NCBI GenBank assembly: GCA_028282065.1
Contig: JANQIR010000117.1
Location: forward strand, 1 to 40,254
Direction: 5' to 3'
Length of the DNA stretch: 40,254 nt
Source: Aestuariivirgaceae bacterium
GTDB lineage: Bacteria; Pseudomonadota; Alphaproteobacteria; Rhizobiales; Aestuariivirgaceae
The position numbers were made by a program, and so were the translations under genes. This document shows, piece after piece, positions 7,900 through 16,435 of the stretch. Below the pieces are notes generated by a model. That model was not told where the DNA came from. It did not search any database and saw only the letters and a program-made list of their open reading frames with translations. Numbering within the stretch: the stretch's first letter is position 1; each line of letters opens with the position of its first letter.

Positions 7900-8997
7900 A
7901 TGCATGAGCAAGCCGCCTCGACCGGACCATTGCAAAGGACGGCCTTGTCCGTCCTGATGGCCGGGGCCATCCTCGTCTTGCTGATCTACGGTAAGACATT
8001 TCTATTGCCCGTCGTGTTGGCCTGCCTGCTGACCAGTCTGCTCACCACGGCAATCATGCGGTTGGAAAAGCTCGGTTTCCCAACATGGTTCTCGGCGGTC
8101 ATCGCAATTTCGGCCGGTCTGGTTGGCCTCGTCGTCATCGGGCTTGTATTGCAAAGTCAGGCAGGTGCGCTGGAGCAGGCCTGGCCGCAATACACAAGCC
8201 GGCTGCAATCGCTGCTTGCCGACATCTCATCGATTACCGGTCCGGAATTCGTTGCCCGTATCGAGACCGCGGTGAGCAAACTTGATGCCGGCAAACTGGT
8301 GGCGAGCCTGGCAGGCGCGGCCGGAGGTATCTTCGGCGACATAGCGCTGATCTTGCTGTATACGGGCTTCCTTCTGGCGGAACGGGGAACGCTTCGAACC
8401 AAGCTGAATATCCTCATTCCCGGCGAAGATCAAAATCGTGAACTCAACGACGTTCTAAACACAGTCGGCCGGGGTATCCGGCGTTATTTGTCCATCAAAA
8501 CGGCCGTCAGCGCACTGACGGGACTGCTGACCTACGCTGTTCTCAAGATCTACGGGGTGCACTTTGCCGAGCTTTCCGGACTGCTGGCGTTCATGCTGAA
8601 TTTCATCCCGGTGATCGGATCTGCAATTGCCGTTGTCATTCCCGCCGCACTTGCCCTAATGCAGTTCGACAGCTTCGCACCTGTCATCCAGGTTACCGCA
8701 TTGCTGGCATGCGCGCAGGGATTGGTCGGCAATGTCGTCGAACCCAAAATGATGGGGCGTACGCTCAATCTCAGCCCGTTCGTCGTCATGCTTACACTGA
8801 CCTTTTGGACAACAATCTGGGGTATGGCCGGTGCATTCCTGAGTGTGCCGATCACAGCATCGGCGGTGATCGTTTGCCGGGATATCCCGTCCTTCAGGTG
8901 GCTCGCGGTCCTGCTGTCGGCGGACGGCCAGCCGGAGGCCAGCGAGGAACCGGTTCAACGTCGGGCGTCAGGCACGCCGTCCGGTTCCTCAGGGTAG
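7900..8997 (+). CDS. AI-2E-family transporter / permease (PF01594)
   Basis: A 365-residue polytopic membrane protein. Two N-terminal membrane helices (LMAGAILVLLIYGKTFLLP and LACLLTSLLTTAIM), one near 65-85 (FSAVIAISAGLVGLVVIGL), a soluble stretch, then the family's C-terminal half: GIFGDIALILLYTGFLLAER, GRGIRRYLSIKTAVSALTGL, AELSGLLAFMLNFIPVIGSA, and VEPKMMGRTLNLSPFVVMLT with FWTTIWGMAGAFLSVPI. These are the conserved blocks of the AI-2 exporter superfamily (TqsA/YdiK/PerM). Members export AI-2 or act as ion/solute antiporters; substrate cannot be deduced here. The C-terminus past residue ~340 is polar and disordered. Starts 9 nt after the preceding gene and ends 13 nt before mscS-like; the ribosome site is weak. 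Confidence 0.9.
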   Translation: MHEQAASTGPLQRTALSVLMAGAILVLLIYGKTFLLPVVLACLLTSLLTTAIMRLEKLGFPTWFSAVIAISAGLVGLVVIGLVLQSQAGALEQAWPQYTSRLQSLLADISSITGPEFVARIETAVSKLDAGKLVASLAGAAGGIFGDIALILLYTGFLLAERGTLRTKLNILIPGEDQNRELNDVLNTVGRGIRRYLSIKTAVSALTGLLTYAVLKIYGVHFAELSGLLAFMLNFIPVIGSAIAVVIPAALALMQFDSFAPVIQVTALLACAQGLVGNVVEPKMMGRTLNLSPFVVMLTLTFWTTIWGMAGAFLSVPITASAVIVCRDIPSFRWLAVLLSADGQPEASEEPVQRRASGTPSGSSG

Positions 8998-9010
8998 GTA
9001 AATTAAGGCC

Positions 9011-10177
9011 ATGGAAAGCTACAAATCCATATTGACCGGACTGGCGGGACAGTTCACGGCACCGTTTACGGACTGGTGGAGCGGGGTCGATGGCAGAGGA
9101 TTGATCCCTGCCTTGGTCTTTACAGCTCTTATTTGCGCCTTTCGTAAACCGCTGGCCACCGGGGCGGTCAGGATGATCGCTTTTACCGGGCGCACCATCG
9201 GGCTGACTGTCTCTCAAGAAGTGCAGGACACGATCAAACCGGCCGCTCAGGCAATGATCGTCGCGCTGGCGCTGCTGATCGGCATGGATGCGCTCAATCT
9301 GCCGGAGGTCATAAACGGCGCGGTACGAAATGCGCTTGCGTCCGTTGCTGTGGCGGCGGTCTTTATGGCGATGTACTCGCTCACCGATGTGTTCGCCGGC
9401 CTGCTGACGCCTTACAGAACATCGCGCACGGCCATACAGGTGGACTGGATCGTCATGATCGCCAAGGCAGCCGTCGGTATCCTCGGACTGTCGGCCGTCC
9501 TGAAGATCTGGGCCATCGACCTGGGGCCGGTGCTGACCGGCATGGGTGTCCTGGGTGCCGGTGTCGCACTGGCCGCGCAGGACCTCTTCAAGAACCTGCT
9601 CGCCGGCTTCACCAACATGAGCGAAAAACGCTTCCAGGTCGGCGACTGGATTCGGGTCGACGGCGTCATTGAAGGTGTCGTGGAAAGAATGGAGTTCCGC
9701 TCCGCCCTCGTCCGGCGGTTCGATATGGCCCCGGTCTTTGTGCCCAACGCGGAACTTGCCAATGCGTCATTGACCAATTTCAGCCGCATGCCACATCGGC
9801 GGATCTACTGGAAGATCTCCCTGGTCTATTCCGCGAGCGAAACACAACTCTCCGCCATTCGTGATGCGATCGACACCTACATCGCGCAGTCGGAAGATTT
9901 CGTGCCGCCGCCTGAAGCCTCGCGCTACATACGTATCGACAGTTTCAGCGACAGCTCCATCGATCTGATGGTGTACTGCTTTACGCGCTCAACGGCCTAT
10001 GCCGACTACCTTGAAGTGAAGGAAAGACTGGCACTGGCCATCAAACAAGCGGTGGAGGAGGCCGGCTCCGCCTTCGCATTCCCAAGCAGCTCAATCTATG
10101 TCGAGGCCGGCCCGTGGCCAGCATCCGACCCGTTCACCCCATCGCAGAAGTCCACACCGCCCTCACCTGCTCAGTGA
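9011..10177 (+). CDS. MscS-family small-conductance mechanosensitive channel
   Basis: A 388-residue inner-membrane channel of the MscS superfamily, which releases osmolytes on hypo-osmotic shock. There are about five membrane segments. The pore-lining TM3 region is MGVLGAGVALAAQDLFKNLLAGFTNMSEKRF (about 177-207; given here by its key G/A/AQDLFKN pattern), followed by the beta domain FQVGDWIRVDGVIEGVVERM and FVPNAELANASLTNFSR, then a C-terminal alpha/beta vestibule domain. The tail is Pro/Ser-rich. Last gene of the 7.1-10.2 kb run of membrane genes, 13 nt after the AI-2E-family gene, consistent with an envelope/osmotic stress operon. It converges with the HdeD-like gene at 10210. Confidence 0.92.
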   Translation: MESYKSILTGLAGQFTAPFTDWWSGVDGRGLIPALVFTALICAFRKPLATGAVRMIAFTGRTIGLTVSQEVQDTIKPAAQAMIVALALLIGMDALNLPEVINGAVRNALASVAVAAVFMAMYSLTDVFAGLLTPYRTSRTAIQVDWIVMIAKAAVGILGLSAVLKIWAIDLGPVLTGMGVLGAGVALAAQDLFKNLLAGFTNMSEKRFQVGDWIRVDGVIEGVVERMEFRSALVRRFDMAPVFVPNAELANASLTNFSRMPHRRIYWKISLVYSASETQLSAIRDAIDTYIAQSEDFVPPPEASRYIRIDSFSDSSIDLMVYCFTRSTAYADYLEVKERLALAIKQAVEEAGSAFAFPSSSIYVEAGPWPASDPFTPSQKSTPPSPAQ

Positions 10178-10209
10178 CAACGCAGAACGGAGCCAGACCG
10201 GTAGCGGCT

Positions 10210-10785
10210 TCAGCCGTCCTTCAACTTGCGCGACAGCATGATGAGCGAAATGCCGGCGCTGAGAAAGTTCACACCAAGCAGAAACCCAAGCACGAACAGC
10301 GACGTGCCCGGCAGTCCGGCGGCGATCAGTACGCCCGCCAGAATGCTCACAACGGCCGACACGGCCACCCAGGCCCATCCATCTTGCGGTTTGAGATCAA
10401 AGGCAAAGGCCATCTGATACGCCCCTTCAACCATGAACAGTGCGGCTACCAGCAGCGTCAGCGCAACAATTCCCACGCCCGGATTCAAAACCAGATAGAT
10501 ACCCAGCGCGAATTTCAAAAGGCTGATCAAAAGCGCGCCGAAAAACTGGCCGGTGCCTTCGTAGGAAAAAGCGCCGATACCTCCGGCAACACCCGCAATC
10601 AACAAAATCCAACCAACCATCAGCCCGATGGTCAGCGTCGTCAGCGATGGAAAGACGATGGCGAATGCGCCAGCTGCCGTCAGCGCAATGCCACTCCACA
10701 GAATTTGCCCCTTCTTCCTGGCGAGACGTTGATAAAGGTCCTGCTTAAGCCGCGGCGTCAGTTCCAAATCGGTTCGTTCACTCAT
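10210..10785 (-). CDS. HdeD-family membrane protein (DUF308)
   Basis: A 191-residue protein with six predicted membrane helices arranged as DUF308 repeats: GIALTAAGAFAIVFPSLTTL, LMVGWILLIAGVAGGIGAF, LISLLKFALGIYLVLNPGVG, ALTLLVAALFMVEGAYQMAF, AVSAVVSILAGVLIAAGLPG and FVLGFLLGVNFLSAGISLIM. The pattern 'helix - NP - helix - GxYQM' matches HdeD, which in E. coli contributes to acid resistance at high cell density. The start at 10785 has GGGGAGCGATC upstream. It converges with the MscS-like gene and stands alone on this strand. Function by family only; whether it confers acid resistance here is unknown. Confidence 0.88.
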   Translation of the reverse strand: MSERTDLELTPRLKQDLYQRLARKKGQILWSGIALTAAGAFAIVFPSLTTLTIGLMVGWILLIAGVAGGIGAFSYEGTGQFFGALLISLLKFALGIYLVLNPGVGIVALTLLVAALFMVEGAYQMAFAFDLKPQDGWAWVAVSAVVSILAGVLIAAGLPGTSLFVLGFLLGVNFLSAGISLIMLSRKLKDG

Positions 10786-11080
10786 GATCGCTCCCCTTCA
10801 ATCCTGCCGGCCCATAGCTGGGTCAACGTCGGTTCCGCTAACCGAAGACTATCAGGAAGGCGCGCGTCCGTCTGCCGTGATGCCGGGTGACGGAAGCTTC
10901 GCAGATCATGTTTCAAACAAATTGTGAAATATCTCAGATACGCGACAAGACACGCACAGGCGGTCCCCCGATACCTTCGAGGGTCTGCCTGCCAATGCTC
11001 ACCATGCACAACACCGGCATAACGCCGTTTTGGCGCAACCGGGCGTACGCTTTACCATGCGCTGATTGGGCTTGTGAAAA

Positions 11081-11971
11081 TTAGCCCATTTTTGGCCCAA
11101 GCCATTTGAACAGCTTGTCGTAACCGCCGAACGGATAGAAATGCGGCCGGGCAATGCCCAGTTCAGGCTTTTCGAAGTGCAATACCGCCAAGTCGCGAAT
11201 GAAATCATCCGGCGCTGAATCGGTCAGCAGTTTCGTGACCTTCATGGCCTGCTTGCGGATGAACCGTGCTGAATTTCCGACACCACACAACGCTGCAAAC
11301 TTCACCAGCGTCTTAATCGTCGCCGGGCCTGGAATGCCCACATTGACCGGCAGTTCGATACCAGCATCCCTAAGCCCCTTCGCCCACTCCGCGACAGGAG
11401 CTGCCTCGAACAGAAACTGCGTGGCGATATAGGCTTCGTAGCCGTTTTCCTTCAAGAACGCCTGCTTGTCGGTCAATGCAGAGAGCAAAGCGGCTTCGCC
11501 ATGAATCTTGGTGATGTCAGGATTGCCTTCCGGATGACCGGCAATGCCGATCTTTTTCACACCGTTGCGCGCAAAGACGCCGGTCTCCAGAAGCTGTATG
11601 GCTGCATCATACTGTCCAAGCGGTTCCGGGGCACCACCACCGAGAACCAGCATATGCTGCGCACCGCCTTCATTGACCAGACGGGCCACGCGATCTTCCA
11701 GATCGTCCTTGTCCTTGACGAACCTGGCAGGCACGTGCGGCACGGCATTGAAACCGGCCTCGCTCAACGCCTTCGAGGCAGCGAGTTGAGCATCAACCTC
11801 CGCCGGATCAACCAGCGCAATATAAACATGCGCGCCCTTCGGCAAATGCTGCTCTATCACAGACAGTTTTTCTACATGCCGGGGGGTAATCTCAAGTGTC
11901 ATGGCCGACAGGAACTCAGCGAGTTTGCCCTCACCCAATTCGGAACCAACAACAGATAATCTGGTAAGCAT
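11081..11971 (-). CDS. Methylenetetrahydrofolate reductase-family enzyme (short MTHFR type)
   Basis: A 296-residue TIM-barrel protein of the MTHFR family (PF02219), which interconverts 5,10-methylene-THF and 5-methyl-THF with FAD. Matching stretches are LEITPRHVEKL (position of the FEFFPP strand of classical MetF), VPHVPARFVKDKDDL, MLVLGGGAPEPLGQYDAA, IGIAGHPEGNPDI, YIATQFLFEAAPVAEW and LPVNVGIPGPATIKTL. It is the divergent subtype that I recall occurring in one-carbon / methylated-amine catabolic clusters, not the methionine-synthesis MetF. I chose the ATG at 11971; no strong ribosome site is seen, and an internal Met at 'MTLEITPRH' is an alternative. The open frame upstream to 12100 has non-protein-like sequence. 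Divergent from a GlxA-type regulator, which probably controls it. Confidence 0.82.
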   Translation of the reverse strand: MLTRLSVVGSELGEGKLAEFLSAMTLEITPRHVEKLSVIEQHLPKGAHVYIALVDPAEVDAQLAASKALSEAGFNAVPHVPARFVKDKDDLEDRVARLVNEGGAQHMLVLGGGAPEPLGQYDAAIQLLETGVFARNGVKKIGIAGHPEGNPDITKIHGEAALLSALTDKQAFLKENGYEAYIATQFLFEAAPVAEWAKGLRDAGIELPVNVGIPGPATIKTLVKFAALCGVGNSARFIRKQAMKVTKLLTDSAPDDFIRDLAVLHFEKPELGIARPHFYPFGGYDKLFKWLGPKMG

Positions 11972-12150
11972 GGCGCATGACCCAATCGTTTGTGACTTGC
12001 AAATGCGGGCGACTTTGCTGCAAGAAGAACGGGCACTCGCGAGAAAATCCGACATTGCGGTGACGGATGCGACGTGACATGACAGAATATGTCTAAACAC
12101 CTTGGGGAATCAGCAAGGCTTTAACCTTTAGGTGTGATCTGTGGGGCCGG

Positions 12151-12170
12151 TTGCACGATTCTTGCACGAT
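12151..12170. promoter_or_regulatory. Tandem TTGCACGAT repeat in the divergent promoter region
   Basis: TTGCACGAT occurs at 12151-12159 and again at 12162-12170, an 11-bp period, so both copies face the same side of the helix. The second copy runs into a 10-bp palindrome CACGATCGTG at 12165-12174. It lies 35 nt upstream of the GlxA-type regulator start at 12205, in the gap shared with the MTHFR-type gene, which fits an operator for this AraC-family regulator. The binding protein is inferred. Confidence 0.45.
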
Positions 12171-12204
12171 CGTGGTGCCGTTAAGACGTGAACGAGAGTG
12201 CCTA

Positions 12205-13203
12205 ATGTTTGGCGAAAAGCCGCGAGAACTACCGCAACCGATTGCACTAATCGTCGTGGAGGATTTCACGATGCTGCCGTTTGCCTCCAGCATCGAACCG
12301 CTGCGACTTGCGAACCGGCAGGCGGAACAGGAACTCTACCGCTGGAGCGTACATTCGGTGAGCGGAGATATGATCACCGCATCCAACGGGATCTCCATAA
12401 AGGTTGACGGTGATCTGGACGCTATCAGCGAGCGTGCGGATGTCGTCGTTTGCGGCGGCGTCAACGTACATCATCATATTGACCGCAAACTCATAAACTG
12501 GCTACGCAAGGCCGCCCGGCGGGGACTGTCCCTAGGTGCGGTGTGCACCGGCGCCCATGTCTTGGCGGAGGCCGGCCTTCTGGACGGCTACGCCTGTACC
12601 ATCCATTGGGAGAACCTTCCGGGATTTTCGGAAGCTTTTCCGGAAATCAACGTAACGGGCAGCCTGTTTGAGATCGACCGCGACAGATTCACCAGTGCCG
12701 GCGGTACGGCCGCGCTTGACATGATGCTTGCCATGGTGGCCAACCAGAACGGTGCAGAGCTGGCGTCAACCGTGGCGGAACTGTCGCTGCATTCGCCCAT
12801 CCGGCATCACAGCGAGCATCAGCGCATGTCACTGCCGGCCCGGATCGGCTCCCGCCACCCAAAGCTGGTCGGCATTATCGAAGAAATGGAAGGCAACCTG
12901 GAAGAGCCACTATCGCCAAGCGTTCTGGCAAAACAGGCCGGATTGTCAACGCGCCAGTTGGAACGCCTGTTCCGGCGTTATCTCGACCGCTCACCGAAGC
13001 GCTACTATCTGGAGCTGCGGCTGAAGAAAGCCCGCTCCCTGCTCCTGCAGACGGATATGTCGGTGATCAATGTCGCGCTTGCCTGCGGGTTCTCGTCACC
13101 GTCGCATTTCTCCAAATGCTACCGTGCGTTTTACGGACGCACCCCCTACCGCGAACGTGGCATTCCGGTAATCGAAGGGGCTGCCGGCACGGTTGCCGGA
13201 TAG
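12205..13203 (+). CDS. GlxA-family transcriptional regulator (DJ-1/PfpI-like domain plus AraC HTH)
   Basis: A 332-residue cytosolic regulator. Residues ~10-180 are a DJ-1/PfpI-like (class I glutamine-amidotransferase-like) domain with the nucleophile-elbow-like stretch SLGAVCTGAHVLAEAGLLDG and TSAGGTAALDMML. Residues ~225-320 are an AraC-type double helix-turn-helix: LSPSVLAKQAGLSTRQLERL, PKRYYLELRLKKARSLL and VINVALACGFSSPSHFSKCY. The architecture is that of GbdR/ArgR/CdhR, which sense betaine-type or amino-acid ligands. The frame opens at a TTG at 12151, but the ATG at 12205 is preceded by GAGAG and gives the normal N-terminus. Divergent from the MTHFR-type gene, suggesting control of a C1 step in methylated-amine catabolism; that ligand assignment is inference. 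Confidence 0.92.
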   Translation: MFGEKPRELPQPIALIVVEDFTMLPFASSIEPLRLANRQAEQELYRWSVHSVSGDMITASNGISIKVDGDLDAISERADVVVCGGVNVHHHIDRKLINWLRKAARRGLSLGAVCTGAHVLAEAGLLDGYACTIHWENLPGFSEAFPEINVTGSLFEIDRDRFTSAGGTAALDMMLAMVANQNGAELASTVAELSLHSPIRHHSEHQRMSLPARIGSRHPKLVGIIEEMEGNLEEPLSPSVLAKQAGLSTRQLERLFRRYLDRSPKRYYLELRLKKARSLLLQTDMSVINVALACGFSSPSHFSKCYRAFYGRTPYRERGIPVIEGAAGTVAG

Positions 13204-13222
13204 GATCACGCCGCCAGGGCGC

Positions 13223-13678
13223 TCAAGCATCCATCCAATGATTGATCAACGCCTGCTCAGCAAGGCAGCCGAGATGGTCATGCTCGCTGACGTGCCAAAG
13301 GAACTTCCTGACGACCGCAACCTGATCCGGTGTCATGGCATCGAATTTGGACTTCCTGAAATCGTGCAGCAATTCCTTGTCCGTACCCGGGTCCAGTGCC
13401 AAAAGAATGCTTTCGGAAGCATATTCCACGCTGTCCAGGTTTTTGAGCGTCCAGATCAGGAACGCCGGAAGATAGTACCGAAACGCCTCAGCGCTGAACG
13501 CCGTCGGCGCAGCGTAGCTGTAGATGACATTTTCGTCCGTCATATCCTGCCAGCGCACACCGCCGTAAAACTCCAGAATGTCAACATCATCTCGGCAATC
13601 GGGGTGCAGGATCCTGTCATCCGCGGGCGGTTCGGCGCCTTCGAAGGCGGCCCGGATTTCTTCCACCAACTGCTGCAT
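13223..13678 (-). CDS. DUF6714-like hypothetical protein
   Basis: A 151-residue soluble acidic protein with no signal peptide or membrane segment. Recognisable features are LVEEIRAAFEGAEPP, LEFYGGVRWQDMTDENV, EAFRYYLPAFLIWTL and AVVRKFLWHVSEH. This pattern (E-I-x-x-A-F, Y-YLPAF/L) is what I associate with DUF6714 and related small proteins often found as orphan genes. The ATG at 13678 (MQQLVEEIR) is preceded by GGCGGAGG with short spacing; a TTG at 13717 in the same frame is an alternative start. It is convergent with the GlxA-type gene 20 nt away. No function is known to me. Confidence 0.7.
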   Translation of the reverse strand: MQQLVEEIRAAFEGAEPPADDRILHPDCRDDVDILEFYGGVRWQDMTDENVIYSYAAPTAFSAEAFRYYLPAFLIWTLKNLDSVEYASESILLALDPGTDKELLHDFRKSKFDAMTPDQVAVVRKFLWHVSEHDHLGCLAEQALINHWMDA

Positions 13679-13878
13679 CGGCCTCCGCCAGGTCTGGCGC
13701 AAAGCGTGCGCCGGCAAACATTGAAGCTCAAAAGGGACAGCGTCGCGCCACCGCTATCGAAACTCTATCAAGCCTGATTTTGTTTTGGAATCGGGCCGGC
13801 GCAACAGGTCACGGGAAATTCGGGTTTCGACCAGATCGCACTTGCCAAAGCCGCCATTTCGCAGATAGAAAGGCGCTG

Positions 13879-13911
13879 ATTGTATCAGCATGATATGAGC
13901 CCATTGTATCA
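13879..13911. repeat. Direct repeat ATTGTATCA upstream of tRNA-Gln
   Basis: ATTGTATCA occurs at 13879-13887 and 13903-13911, 24 nt apart. The first copy overlaps a perfect inverted repeat GCTGAT-TGT-ATCAGC at 13875-13889. It lies 26-60 nt upstream of the tRNA in an AT-richer gap and may be part of its promoter region or a regulator site. Confidence 0.35.
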
Positions 13912-13936
13912 AACGCCGTTAAGTGTTTGAAATTAT

Positions 13937-14010
13937 TGGGGGATCGTCTAACGGTAGGACAGCGGACTCTGACTCCGTCAATCTAGGTTCGAATCCTAGT
14001 CCCCCAGCCA
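13937..14010 (+). tRNA. tRNA-Gln (anticodon CUG)
   Basis: A complete cloverleaf can be drawn. The acceptor stem pairs TGGGGGA (13937-13943) with TCCCCCA (14000-14006); the D arm contains GTCTAACGGTAGGAC; the anticodon stem-loop is GCGGA-CTCTGAC-TCCGT, giving anticodon CTG; the T arm has CTAGG-TTCGAATC-CTAG. Discriminator G14007 and an encoded CCA (14008-14010) follow. The anticodon CUG reads CAG (Gln). No repeat of the tRNA 3' end was noticed elsewhere in the window, so there is no sign of an integrated element here. Confidence 0.97.
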
Positions 14011-14133
14011 AAACTCTTTGAACACAATCAGCGCCTTATATACAAACCATAGCGAACGCGGCGGAGCGGACGGGAAACCTGCCTAACGTCCGTATCAAGG
14101 CACGTCCCCGACGTACTGCCAGGGACGTGGACG

Positions 14134-16392
14134 TTACTCGCGCAGCAGCTGCAGTATTACCGTTGAGGGCCGGTGACCGGGATGCGTTGCCATGAGGTCC
14201 TTCGCGGTATCGCGCGCTTTGACAATATCTCCCGTGGCCATGTAGCTGTTGATCAGCAGCTCCATGGCTGCCGTTGTCTTACCTGACAGTTCGATGCTTC
14301 GCATCAATGCCGCGATCGCCGCCTTGTGGTCGTTCTGCCGGCTACGCAATGCACCGAGTTGCAGGAATACCTCGCCATTGCCCGGCAGTTTCTCTTTGGC
14401 CGCTTCCAGTGTCTTGCGTGCCAGCGGGTCCTTACCCCGGGCAAGCTGTAGCCTTGCCAGCGTCAGCCAGGCCTGCGCGAGTTGGGGGTCCATGGCAACC
14501 GCATCCTCAAACGCTTTTTCCGCAATATCGAACCTTCTCGATACCATCGCCTGGCCGGCGATCTGCATTTGAATTTCCGGGAAGTCGGCATTGGCATCCA
14601 GCGACTTCAGGTAGTCCTTCATGGCCGCACTGACGGCAAGCTGGTCGGGCGGCGCCAGCCGCGACTGCGGGATCCCCAGGAACAGGCGCGTTGCTTCCAG
14701 GCGCACCGTACGGGCAGGATCCTTCAGCAGCGATGAGCCGACAGACGCGCGAATGCTGGCAGGCGTCTGCTCCAGAACACGCAGCGCTGCGGCACGAACC
14801 AGGCTTGAGTCATCCTTAAAGAGCGGCACGATGCTCTTGAGCGCCTGCGGTGAGATGGCGCTACGCAACAGGTCCAGGGCGGTGGCCCGCACAATCGCCG
14901 GCTTTGCCTTGTCGCGTGCAAGTTCCGCAAGCCGCATGGCAATCTGCGGCGAAGCTCCACGCCATGCGGCGTGGATGACTTCCGCATGGTGAGGTTTTCC
15001 AATACGACCTGCCGGATACCAGGATTTTTGCGCCGCCGCAGCCCATTGGGCGCTTTTGTCGTCATGGCATGCCGTACAGGCATTGGGTGTCTTGAGTTTC
15101 ACCGACAGGTCCGGCCGCGGCACACGGAAACTGTGATCGCGGCGCGGGTCGACCTGCATGTAGGTCCTGGACGGCATGTGACAGCTCACGCACAGTGCTG
15201 CCTCGGTGCCCTCCTTGTGGTGGTGGTGCGAGGGGGCATCGTACTCGGCCTTGGTCAGGCTCGGAAAATCCGGATTGCCTGCCGGGCTATGGCATTGGGT
15301 ACAAACGGCATTTCCCTCAGCACGCAACGTGGCCGAATGTACCTCGTGGCAATTCGAGCAACGTACACCCTTTTGATGCATCTTGCTCTGCAGGAAGGAG
15401 CCATAGACATAGACTTCCTCATTGATCTGGCCATCTGCGAAGTAAAGTCCGTTGCGCAGCAGTGCCAGTCGGTAATGGTCGTGGAACGGTGCACCCGGCG
15501 GCGGACTGTCGGCCCCGAGCGCGCTGCGCCTTGAATGGCAGGCTGCGCAAAGCTGGATTTCGGTCTGCGCCTTTTCAGCCGTGAAGGCAACCGTCAGGCC
15601 CTTGTCATTGGTGCCCGGCCAAAGGTCCGCCTTATAGGTTTCAGGGTTCTCCGCCCATTTCACATGCGCCTCGCCAGGTCCATGACAGGCCTGACAGGTG
15701 ACGGTCAGTTCGCTCCACTTGCTCTGATAGGTTTTCTTCGACGCATCATAACCCTTCACGAAATTGGTCTGGTGACACTCGGCACACCGCGCGTTCCAGT
15801 TCTTGTAGGGGCCGGTCCAATGAAGGCCGTCACCACCTTTCAAATCCTGGGTGGGATACAGATGAAACCAGCGTTTCTGCGAGGTGTCCCAGGCGGTATC
15901 CAGCGCCTGCAACCTGCCACCCGGGAGTTCGACGAGATACTGTTGCAGCGGTTCGACGCCCACCGCATAGAGCACCTGATACTCCGTCAATTTTCCATCC
16001 GGGCCATCGGTTTCCACGAAGAACTTACCATCGCGTTTGAAGAACTTCGATGTCACGCCATTGTGGGTGAAAGAGGCGTCATCGAAGTCTCCCAGCATGG
16101 AGTCCGTATCGGCATGCTTGAGTGCCCAGGCATGGTGGGAGGTCGACCAGGCTTTTGCCTCGCCTTCGTGACACTGACCACATGTGGCCGATGATACGAA
16201 CGCCGGCGCTTTGCCCGCCGCAGCGGCTGGACCTTGCAATGGCCAGGGAATGGCTAAGCCGGCAGCTACAACTAGAAACAGTACGGCTGTGAAGAAAGGA
16301 TGCACTTGCAGGACTCGCTCTACGCTCTGCGGATGGTGGAGCCTATCCCAGTTCAAAGCGCCATGTCTGCATCGAAACGCATCACATTTCAT
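14134..16392 (-). CDS. Octaheme c-type cytochrome with HEAT-like and TPR-like C-terminal repeats
   Basis: A protein of about 752 residues, exported, carrying eight CXXCH heme-c sites. With the start at 16392 they fall at about residues 71, 203, 233, 282, 345, 364, 401 and 439 (CGQCH, CAECH, CQACH, CAACH, CSNCH, CTQCH, CVSCH, CTACH). A hydrophobic export segment (AVLFLVVAAGLAIPWPL) ends near residue 52. After the hemes come HEAT-like helical repeats (about 480-600) and TPR-like repeats (about 620-745; FEDAVAMDPQLAQAWLTLARL). The heme part resembles the cytochrome c554 type of multiheme proteins; the substrate is unknown. The start is uncertain: ATG 16392 gives a long n-region, while a GTG at 16305 begins right at the signal peptide. 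It follows the AraC gene on the same strand, 43 nt downstream, so they may be one operon. No c-type partner or oxidase is nearby. Confidence 0.9.
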   Translation of the reverse strand: MKCDAFRCRHGALNWDRLHHPQSVERVLQVHPFFTAVLFLVVAAGLAIPWPLQGPAAAAGKAPAFVSSATCGQCHEGEAKAWSTSHHAWALKHADTDSMLGDFDDASFTHNGVTSKFFKRDGKFFVETDGPDGKLTEYQVLYAVGVEPLQQYLVELPGGRLQALDTAWDTSQKRWFHLYPTQDLKGGDGLHWTGPYKNWNARCAECHQTNFVKGYDASKKTYQSKWSELTVTCQACHGPGEAHVKWAENPETYKADLWPGTNDKGLTVAFTAEKAQTEIQLCAACHSRRSALGADSPPPGAPFHDHYRLALLRNGLYFADGQINEEVYVYGSFLQSKMHQKGVRCSNCHEVHSATLRAEGNAVCTQCHSPAGNPDFPSLTKAEYDAPSHHHHKEGTEAALCVSCHMPSRTYMQVDPRRDHSFRVPRPDLSVKLKTPNACTACHDDKSAQWAAAAQKSWYPAGRIGKPHHAEVIHAAWRGASPQIAMRLAELARDKAKPAIVRATALDLLRSAISPQALKSIVPLFKDDSSLVRAAALRVLEQTPASIRASVGSSLLKDPARTVRLEATRLFLGIPQSRLAPPDQLAVSAAMKDYLKSLDANADFPEIQMQIAGQAMVSRRFDIAEKAFEDAVAMDPQLAQAWLTLARLQLARGKDPLARKTLEAAKEKLPGNGEVFLQLGALRSRQNDHKAAIAALMRSIELSGKTTAAMELLINSYMATGDIVKARDTAKDLMATHPGHRPSTVILQLLRE

Positions 16393-16435
16393 TTGCCGAC
16401 GGCACAGCGGCAGGAATGGGAAGATACAAAGCACT

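Noticed and set aside
10782-11009. Minus-strand frame of 75 codons upstream of the HdeD-like gene
   Set aside because: It overlaps the ribosome site of the HdeD-like gene, has Arg/Leu/Cys-rich low-quality composition and no start signal; the 10786-11080 gap appears non-coding.
13937-14010. tRNA-Gln as an attachment site for an integrated element
   Set aside because: No second copy of the tRNA 3' end, no integrase and no phage or plasmid genes were seen on either side.
15535-16194. Plus-strand frame of 219 codons antisense to the cytochrome gene
   Set aside because: The minus strand encodes a protein with eight CXXCH sites and a signal peptide; the antisense frame has no domain signature or upstream ribosome site.
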